12,079 nucleotides of DNA from Streptococcaceae bacterium (GTDB lineage: Bacteria; Bacillota; Bacilli; Lactobacillales; Streptococcaceae), in contig JAITHN010000168.1 in the NCBI GenBank assembly GCA_031279745.1, forward strand, positions 1 through 12,079, in the 5' to 3' direction. The translations under genes and the position numbers were made by a program. The notes beneath the pieces are model-generated. The model did no database searches. It had not been told where the DNA came from and saw nothing but the letters and a program-made list of their open reading frames with translations. Positions 7,526 through 12,079 of this stretch are shown here, piece by piece (the stretch's first letter is position 1; each line of letters starts with the position of its first letter).

Positions 7526-7548
7526 ATTTATAGAAGGTGGGAAATCTA

Positions 7549-8829
7549 TTGAAAAAGAAATTAATTTTTATAGTGGGAATGCTTTTATTATCGTGCACGT
7601 TTGCATGGAGAACCTGTGCTGAAGACGTTGATATACCAGCAAGAAGTGCCATTGCAGTGGATGTGAAATCAGGAAAAGTCTTTTATGAGAAAAAGAGTAA
7701 AGCTGTCTATGAAATTGCAAGTTTGACAAAATTAATCACGATTTACATCGTTTTAAATGAAATAAAAAACGGAAATTTGAAATGGGAAGATGAAATCCAA
7801 GTTTCAGACTACGCGCTACAACTATCACGAGATTATCGTCTGAGCGGTGTTCCACTAGAAGAAGGTAGAAGTTATTCGGTGCGTGAGCTTTATAATGCTT
7901 CGTTAATTGTTTCTGCAAATGCATGTGCGGTGATGTTAGCGGAAAAAATATCGGGCAGCGAGATAAAATTTGTCGATAAGATGAATGAAACTTTAAATAA
8001 TCTTGGGATTAAGGATGCAAAAATCGTAAATGCAAGCGGTCTGACTACTGAATTTATTCCTCAAAAATATAGAAAATCAGGTACAAAGAATTCTGATGAA
8101 AACAAGATGAGTGCAAAAGACTTAGCCATTCTTGCGACACATATTTTAAAAGAATTTCCAGAAATATTAAAGACGACTTCGCTTGTAGAGGAGAGCTTCG
8201 GATCCAAGACCAATAGTCATGTGAAAATGACAACGACCAACTGGATGTTAAAAGGAATGCAAAACGCGTACACTGGGGTTGATGGATTAAAGACGGGGAC
8301 GACGGCAAAGGCGGGGCAGTGTTTCGTTGGAACAGTGAATAGAAAAAATTGGCGACTTGTAACCGTTGTATTGCATGCAAACTATGGGGAAGTGAATCAC
8401 GATGCTAGATTTACGGCGACTGAGGAGTTGATGGACTATGTTTATAAGAACTGGAGTCAAAAGAAAATTCTTCAAAAAGGAAAAACGTTTAATGCTGCCA
8501 AATACTTCCCAGTAAAAGATGGTGTGGATGAAAAAGTCCCCCTAGAATTAAAAGAAGATGTTTGGCGATGGGCGGAAAAAAGCTATGACCTTGGAAAGAC
8601 GAGCATTCATTTTGAAGGTTTGAAAGAGGGAAGTCTTTTAGCGCCAGTTGCACAGGGTGATAATGCTGGAAACATCAAAGTGGATTTATTAGATGATAAA
8701 CTAGGATATTTAGAAAAATCGGAAGATCCGCCTGCCCCGATGATTACTTCAAAAAATATTAAGAAAGCAAATTTCTTTGTACGAATGGGCCGACATCTAT
8801 TAGAATATATCCATAAGCTATTAACATAA
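7549..8829 (+). CDS. dacA: D-alanyl-D-alanine carboxypeptidase (low-molecular-weight PBP, peptidase S11)
   Basis: This PBP5/PBP3-type enzyme removes the terminal D-Ala from peptidoglycan pentapeptides at the outer face of the membrane. The penicillin-binding motifs are S58-L-T-K61 (nucleophile S58), S122-A-N124 and K248-T-G250. A signal peptide is clear: KKK, then a hydrophobic core to about residue 20, with likely cleavage after TCA (about 24). A PBP5-like C-terminal domain covers about 295-390, and residues 403-426 could form the amphipathic membrane anchor. The TTG at 7549 is chosen because GGTGG (7536-7540) precedes it by eight bases; the in-frame GTG at 7537 lies within that RBS. The length is then 426 residues. 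hpt follows after 28 bases, probably in the same transcript. The symbol means the carboxypeptidase, not the c-di-AMP synthase of the same name. Confidence 0.93.
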   Translation: MKKKLIFIVGMLLLSCTFAWRTCAEDVDIPARSAIAVDVKSGKVFYEKKSKAVYEIASLTKLITIYIVLNEIKNGNLKWEDEIQVSDYALQLSRDYRLSGVPLEEGRSYSVRELYNASLIVSANACAVMLAEKISGSEIKFVDKMNETLNNLGIKDAKIVNASGLTTEFIPQKYRKSGTKNSDENKMSAKDLAILATHILKEFPEILKTTSLVEESFGSKTNSHVKMTTTNWMLKGMQNAYTGVDGLKTGTTAKAGQCFVGTVNRKNWRLVTVVLHANYGEVNHDARFTATEELMDYVYKNWSQKKILQKGKTFNAAKYFPVKDGVDEKVPLELKEDVWRWAEKSYDLGKTSIHFEGLKEGSLLAPVAQGDNAGNIKVDLLDDKLGYLEKSEDPPAPMITSKNIKKANFFVRMGRHLLEYIHKLLT

Positions 8830-8857
8830 TTGATGGAGTACGTTATATGGAGGGAAT

Positions 8858-9391
8858 ATGCATCCACATTTAAAAGAGATTTTATTTTCAAGAGAACAGA
8901 TTGAAGAAAAAGTAAAAGAGCTTGCAAAAGTTGTTTCGAATGATTATGAAGGGAAATATCCTCTTGTCGTTGGTATTTTAAAAGGCTCGGCAATGTTTAC
9001 AACGGATTTAATTAAAGAGATGTCGATTGATTTAGAACTAGATTTCATGGATGTTTCGAGCTATGGAAATGCCACTGAATCAAGCGGGGAAGTTCGAATC
9101 TTAATGGATTTATCAACACCAGCAGTCGGCCGTGACATCATCCTTGTAGAAGATATTGTGGATACAGGAAATACGTTGAAGTTTTTAAAAGGACTTTTGT
9201 ATGAGCGAGGAGCCAAATCGGTTACGATCATTTCTCTTTTAGATAAACCGGATGGGAGAAAAGTTGAGATAGAGGCAGACTATTATGGTTTCATTGTTCC
9301 GGATGCCTTCGTTGTTGGTTATGGAATTGATTATGCAGAAAAATATCGTTCTCTGCCGTATATCGGTATATTTAATCAAGAATTTTTATAA
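8858..9391 (+). CDS. hpt: Hypoxanthine-guanine phosphoribosyltransferase
   Basis: This purine salvage enzyme makes IMP or GMP from hypoxanthine or guanine and PRPP in the cytosol. The protein has 177 residues, near the usual length. The PRPP-binding motif is VEDIVDTGNT (97-106), with D102 as the likely general base. LKG (41-43) fits the pyrophosphate loop, SSYGNAT (67-73) the flexible loop, and K130 with the FIVPD..VVGYGIDYAE segment (145-161) the base-binding site. The ATG at 8858 follows GGAGG at four bases. It lies 28 bases after dacA and is probably cotranscribed. In many Firmicutes hpt sits between tilS and ftsH, and neither is here. A terminator hairpin follows at 9452. Confidence 0.96.
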   Translation: MHPHLKEILFSREQIEEKVKELAKVVSNDYEGKYPLVVGILKGSAMFTTDLIKEMSIDLELDFMDVSSYGNATESSGEVRILMDLSTPAVGRDIILVEDIVDTGNTLKFLKGLLYERGAKSVTIISLLDKPDGRKVEIEADYYGFIVPDAFVVGYGIDYAEKYRSLPYIGIFNQEFL

Positions 9392-9451
9392 TTCGCGGGG
9401 CTTGGGTTACAAGCGTATCGTGAAGAGACACAAAAAATAGACACAAACATG

Positions 9452-9487
9452 GCGTGGAGTTGAGAAATCGACTTCGCGCTTTCTCTT
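9452..9487 (+). terminator. Probable terminator of the dacA-hpt unit
   Basis: A 12-bp stem (9452-9463 with 9468-9479, three G-T wobbles) is capped by a GAAA tetraloop and followed by TTTCTCTT. The T-tract is broken, so strength is uncertain. The 60 bases between hpt and this hairpin hold a short GCTTG/CAAGC hairpin and two copies of AGACACAAA (9426-9434 and 9440-9448) but no gene. Confidence 0.6.
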
Positions 9488-9525
9488 GGGGAGCGTTCAT
9501 CTGTTACGTTTTTCAAATACACAGC

Positions 9526-9562
9526 AAAAAACCGATTCCCAAGTAAATGATGGGAGTCGGTT
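9526..9562 (-). terminator. Intrinsic terminator of brnQ
   Basis: Read on the minus strand, the 12-bp stem AACCGACTCCCA/TGGGAATCGGTT (one wobble) with a 9-base loop (9542-9550) runs into TTTTTT. It starts 18 bases after the brnQ stop. Confidence 0.85.
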
Positions 9563-9580
9563 TGAGTGCACAGACACACA

Positions 9581-10939
9581 TTATTTGTTTAAATCATTAA
9601 TTGCTTGACTAGATTTAAGTTTAGAATGGATAAATCCAATCACGAAACCAATGATTGAAGGGAGAATCCACCCAAAGCCAAGTGAGGCAAAAGGAATGAT
9701 GTCGCCCAAATCAAGGAGACTACGAAGAAATGGAAGATTTTGTATTGTCTCACCAGAAGATTTTAGTGCATCGATAATAGAAATAATCATAGTGAACGAG
9801 GTCACCCAAACATAGATTTCACGATGATAGCCAATCAAGTTTTCCAATAGAGAAAGTAAGATTAAAGTGATGGCAAGTGGATAGATAAACATAAGCACAG
9901 GTACTGCCAAGGTGATAATTTGTGTAAGTCCGACATTTGCTAAAAGAAAGGCGATGGCCACGCAAGTAATTGAAGCATACTTTTTAGAAATGGAAGGAAA
10001 CAACTCTTCAGCAGTTTCTCCAAATGCAGAAATGAGTCCGATAGCAGTTTTTAAGCAGGCAAATGTAATAATTAATGCAAGTAAAATTCCACCAAATGAA
10101 GAAAGTTGATAATTGGCAATCTGTGAAAGAGCAATTCCTCCATTTTCACTTTGTTCAAACTTACCAAGACTGAACAATCCTGCAAATGTAAGGGTTATAT
10201 AGACAATCGACATGATAAGAACAACGACAATTCCGCTTTTCATAACCTGAGATGTGATTTCTTTTTTGGTGGTAAGCCCGAAGCTTTTTATGGTTTGAAT
10301 AATCAAGATGGAAAAAGCAAGCGCCGCAAGTGCATCAAGCGTATTGTATCCATTTTTAACCCCTTCTAAAAATGGTTGTTTTAGGTATTCGCCAACCGGC
10401 TGAGTTCCACTGCCATCTCCCATTGGGAAAACCATACAGATGATTAAGAGAAAGAATAGTAACGCAAGGAATGCAGGGTTCAATACTTTTCCAATGATGT
10501 TGAGTAGATTTTTAGAATTTTTAGAAAAATACCAAGCAATCAGGAAAAAGATGAGCGAGAAAGCGAATAGCCCAGCAGATTGAAATTTCTCAGGAAGATA
10601 CGGAGATAAACCGATTGTATAAGAAGTGCTCGCCAGTCTCGGAACAGCAAATAACGGACCAATACAAAAATAAAGAGCAACAGTGAAAAAATAGGCATAG
10701 GGTTTTCCGACTTTTTTTGCTAGTTGGAAAACATCTTCCACTCCGCTAAGTCCAATAGCTAATACACCTAGAAAGGGAATTCCGACTCCCGTAAGGATGA
10801 AACCGAAACTTGCAAGAAGTGAGTTCCCACCCGCGAGTTGCCCCATATTTACTGGAAAGATGAGGTTCCCTGCACCAAAGAGTAGTCCAAAAAGCAGACT
10901 TCCAATAAATAGTGTGTTTTTAAATGAAATTTTTTGCAT
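9581..10939 (-). CDS. brnQ: Branched-chain amino acid carrier BrnQ (LIVCS family)
   Basis: BrnQ imports leucine, isoleucine and valine, driven by a cation gradient, and is a polytopic membrane protein with about twelve segments. The chosen ATG at 10939 gives 452 residues, near the family length. It is preceded by AAGGGGGA at suitable spacing, and the protein starts MQKISFKNTLFIGSLLFG. The frame stays open upstream to 11041, but that part translates a poly-A terminator and is not real. Family features are FGAGNLIFP (21-29), RLASTSYT (101-108), GYNTLDALAALAF (197-209) and the conserved GETAEELFP (307-315). Its own terminator lies at 9526-9562 and a probable promoter at 10973-11000. No T-box leader, which controls some Firmicutes brnQ genes, is visible in the short leader; a small ORF with a terminator lies just upstream instead. 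Confidence 0.95.
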   Translation of the reverse strand: MQKISFKNTLFIGSLLFGLLFGAGNLIFPVNMGQLAGGNSLLASFGFILTGVGIPFLGVLAIGLSGVEDVFQLAKKVGKPYAYFFTVALYFCIGPLFAVPRLASTSYTIGLSPYLPEKFQSAGLFAFSLIFFLIAWYFSKNSKNLLNIIGKVLNPAFLALLFFLLIICMVFPMGDGSGTQPVGEYLKQPFLEGVKNGYNTLDALAALAFSILIIQTIKSFGLTTKKEITSQVMKSGIVVVLIMSIVYITLTFAGLFSLGKFEQSENGGIALSQIANYQLSSFGGILLALIITFACLKTAIGLISAFGETAEELFPSISKKYASITCVAIAFLLANVGLTQIITLAVPVLMFIYPLAITLILLSLLENLIGYHREIYVWVTSFTMIISIIDALKSSGETIQNLPFLRSLLDLGDIIPFASLGFGWILPSIIGFVIGFIHSKLKSSQAINDLNK

Positions 10940-10972
10940 ATAAATCCCCCTTTTATTGTTGATGTAGCATTC

Positions 10973-11000
10973 ATTATATATGAGGAAAAAAAAAAAACAA
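10973..11000 (-). promoter_or_regulatory. Putative brnQ promoter nested in an upstream terminator
   Basis: On the minus strand, a perfect TATAAT (10978-10973) lies 16 bases after TTGTTT (11000-10995). The -35 lies at the end of the terminator stem and the spacer is largely its T-run. Transcription would begin near 10966, giving a leader of about 27 nt. Confidence 0.45.
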
Positions 11001-11020
11001 ACTAGAATTTCTAGTTTGTT
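10986..11020 (-). terminator. Strong intrinsic terminator after the small ORF, upstream of brnQ
   Basis: The 12-bp perfect stem AACAAACTAGAA/TTCTAGTTTGTT (11020-10996, one-base formal loop) is followed on the minus strand by 12 T residues counting the stem end (10997-10986). The first two bases of the stem are the last two bases of the TAA stop codon of the small ORF (11019-11021). It has no T-run on the plus strand, so it acts in one direction. Confidence 0.9.
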
Positions 11021-11144
11021 AGATGAAATCATCATATTCATCTTGATACTTTGCTAAAATGGACTTTTGTAAGAAAAAGTTAATTATACAAAGACTAAAA
11101 CTGAGGAATACCCAAAAAATGCAAAAATCGATGACAAACCACAT
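11019..11144 (-). CDS. Small hydrophobic protein, 41 residues, unrecognised
   Basis: I do not recognise this product. The ORF starts with ATG at 11144, preceded six bases upstream by a near-perfect Shine-Dalgarno AAGGAGGT (11158-11151), and ends with TAA at 11019, where a strong terminator begins. The protein starts MWFVIDFCIFWVFLSF and ends AKYQDEYDDFI. Residues 2-25 form one hydrophobic, aromatic-rich segment (eight Phe and two Trp overall). The only lysines (27 and 32) come after it, so an N-out, C-in orientation is predicted, with an acidic tail. It has no signal-peptide n-region. It lies between the divergent Mga-like regulator and brnQ, in the brnQ direction. It may be a free-standing membrane peptide or a leader peptide of brnQ (12 of 41 residues are Ile, Leu or Val). 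The RBS and terminator make expression likely; function is unknown. Confidence 0.7.
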   Translation of the reverse strand: MWFVIDFCIFWVFLSFSLCIINFFLQKSILAKYQDEYDDFI

Positions 11145-11303
11145 AGCTGCACCTCCTTATTTTAATAATATTATAATCTTTTTATAATAATAATGGAAGA
11201 TTTTCTTCTAAAAAATAGCAAATTATGAGTTTTTCGAAAAAAATATAGTATACTGAAAGTAATGATAAAAAAGATTGATTAAATAGAATAAAGAGGTAAA
11301 AAT
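11145..11303. promoter_or_regulatory. AT-rich divergent promoter region, small ORF and Mga-like gene
   Basis: This 159-base gap is very AT-rich. On the minus strand a TATAAT (11175-11170) precedes the small ORF by about 25 bases without a clear -35. On the plus strand TATACT (11249-11254) is the best -10 for the regulator gene, also with a poor -35. Weak -35 boxes would fit activator-dependent promoters, for example control by the adjacent regulator, but that is inference. A small inverted repeat GAAGA-TT-TCTTC lies near 11197-11208. Confidence 0.35.
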
Positions 11304-12079
11304 ATGTTATTTAACGAGTTAATGTTTGAAAAAAGCGTAATCCTAAGAATCGAACTATTTAAGTACTGTACCTACGAAGTTCCGGATGTTTATTCAGTGA
11401 AACATTTTGCGAGACACTTGCAACTCAATTATCAACAAACGATTGGTCATTTTAGAAAAATAAATGATGAATTAAAAAGAGTAAATCCTTATCAAAAAGA
11501 TATTTTACGGTCAAATGGGAAAGTTGATTTAACGAATATTCTCGTAGGGGTTGACGAATACCGCTATTATTTATTGAAACATAGTGTTCCTTTTATGCTA
11601 CTTCAAGAAATAGTGAACGGGGAGGAGATGAACATTGAGCAGTTTTGTGAAAAATACGATATTTCTAGATCGACAATTTCCAGAAAATTATTCGCATTAA
11701 CGAAATTCTTAAAGCAATACAAGATAAGAATTTCTTACTCTCCGCTAAGTTTAATAGGAAATGAGGCGAAGATACGACTAACCCTCTTTTATATTTATTG
11801 GATTGGGAACAAAGGTCTAGAGTGGCCGTTTGCCATAGAGAAACAAAGAGCTGTTGAGTTTATACAAGACAATCCACTCATCGTAGGGTTGACAGGAAGT
11901 TTTGTAGGAGAGTTAGAAGTTCATATCCTCTCTGGAATCACCCTTTCAAGAATTGACAAAGGGCATTTGAATGAAAAGAGTGCGAGTTGGGAAAAATTCT
12001 TTGATTTGGAGAATAAAAAAGAGCTCGTTCAACTGGTGAAAAAATATACGAATAATTTAAGTGAGGAACAGGTTCATGA
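11304..12079 (+). CDS. Mga-family transcription regulator, N-terminal part (cut by window end)
   Basis: The reading frame is open from ATG 11304 to the window end (258 full codons), so the C-terminal part is outside. AAGAGGT (11291-11297) precedes the start by six bases. The visible part fits two helix-turn-helix modules of the Mga family: a first winged HTH over about 10-75 and a second over about 95-145, with YDISRSTISRKLFALTKFL (118-136) as the recognition region. It is followed by SPLSLIGNEAKIRLTLFYIYW (146-166), a typical Mga/PRD-regulator junction. The region after about 175 should begin the PRD-like domain that PTS phosphorylation can control in this family. Full-length members are about 490-500 residues. 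Mga-like regulators are found mainly in Lactobacillales. Its target is unknown; the divergent small ORF and brnQ are candidates. Confidence 0.8.
   Translation, partial: MLFNELMFEKSVILRIELFKYCTYEVPDVYSVKHFARHLQLNYQQTIGHFRKINDELKRVNPYQKDILRSNGKVDLTNILVGVDEYRYYLLKHSVPFMLLQEIVNGEEMNIEQFCEKYDISRSTISRKLFALTKFLKQYKIRISYSPLSLIGNEAKIRLTLFYIYWIGNKGLEWPFAIEKQRAVEFIQDNPLIVGLTGSFVGELEVHILSGITLSRIDKGHLNEKSASWEKFFDLENKKELVQLVKKYTNNLSEEQVH

Noticed and set aside
7403..7536. Known riboswitch or T-box upstream of dacA
   Set aside because: No conserved T-box bulge or core motifs of the c-di-AMP, preQ1, SAM, THF, fluoride or guanidine classes could be seen; it is left as an unclassified RNA.
9376..9579. Minus-strand 67-codon ORF between hpt and brnQ
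   Set aside because: It runs through two terminator hairpins, has no Shine-Dalgarno before its start and ends inside hpt; its product has no recognisable feature.
10940..11041. N-terminal extension of brnQ to 11041
   Set aside because: The extra 34 codons translate the terminator stem and poly-T run and overlap the small ORF in another frame. A good RBS sits directly before ATG 10939.
11019..11144. Small ORF as an Fst/Ldr-type type I toxin
   Set aside because: It has the size and single membrane segment, but no overlapping antisense RNA promoter and terminator pair could be found, and the conserved features of the Fst family are missing.
1..12079. CRISPR arrays, tRNA or rRNA genes, insertion sequences, prophage or attachment sites
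   Set aside because: No regularly spaced repeats, cloverleaf-like sequences, transposase ORFs or flanking duplications were seen on either strand.

Overview
The window is an AT-rich (by eye roughly 35-40% GC) stretch of a low-GC Gram-positive chromosome. The gene families point to Lactobacillales, probably near Enterococcaceae or Carnobacteriaceae: a GdpP-rplI pair, a map-yihY pair divergent from a short acidic flavodoxin, a group II ECF transporter core operon, a TTG-started low-molecular-weight PBP, and an Mga-type regulator. The family assignment is inferred from protein resemblance and gene order, not from a database search. No transposase, prophage gene, tRNA, rRNA or CRISPR array is visible.

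Layout. (1) 116-2528, plus: gdpP (c-di-AMP phosphodiesterase) overlapping rplI (ribosomal protein L9). (2) 2555-4220, minus: map (methionine aminopeptidase) followed by a YihY/BrkB-family membrane protein. This unit converges on rplI, and one long hairpin whose right arm lies in the yihY 3' end separates the two. (3) 4326-4763, plus: flavodoxin with its own promoter and terminator. (4) 4881-7346, plus: ecfA1-ecfA2-ecfT, with overlapping genes, encoding the shared energising module for vitamin and metal S-components; no S-component lies here. (5) 7347-7548: a gap holding a strong candidate for a short structured RNA of about 115 nt ending in an intrinsic terminator. (6) 7549-9391, plus: D,D-carboxypeptidase (dacA) and hypoxanthine phosphoribosyltransferase (hpt). 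(7) 9581-10939, minus: branched-chain amino acid carrier brnQ. (8) 11019-11144, minus: a 41-codon hydrophobic small ORF with a near-perfect Shine-Dalgarno sequence and a strong terminator starting on its stop codon, just upstream of brnQ. (9) 11304 to the window end, plus: the N-terminal 258 codons of an Mga-like transcription regulator.

Most of the window is core metabolism and envelope biology: c-di-AMP turnover, translation and protein maturation, electron transfer, vitamin uptake, peptidoglycan trimming, purine salvage and amino-acid uptake. The genes sit in short transcription units separated by intrinsic terminators, and the usual Firmicutes neighbours (dnaB/dnaC after rplI, truA-rplM-rpsI after ecfT, tilS/ftsH beside hpt) are absent. 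The least explained parts are the RNA-like element at 7403-7517, the small ORF at 11019-11144 with its terminator overlap upstream of brnQ, and the small ORF's head-to-head arrangement with the Mga-like regulator. Nothing here clearly forms a new multi-gene system.
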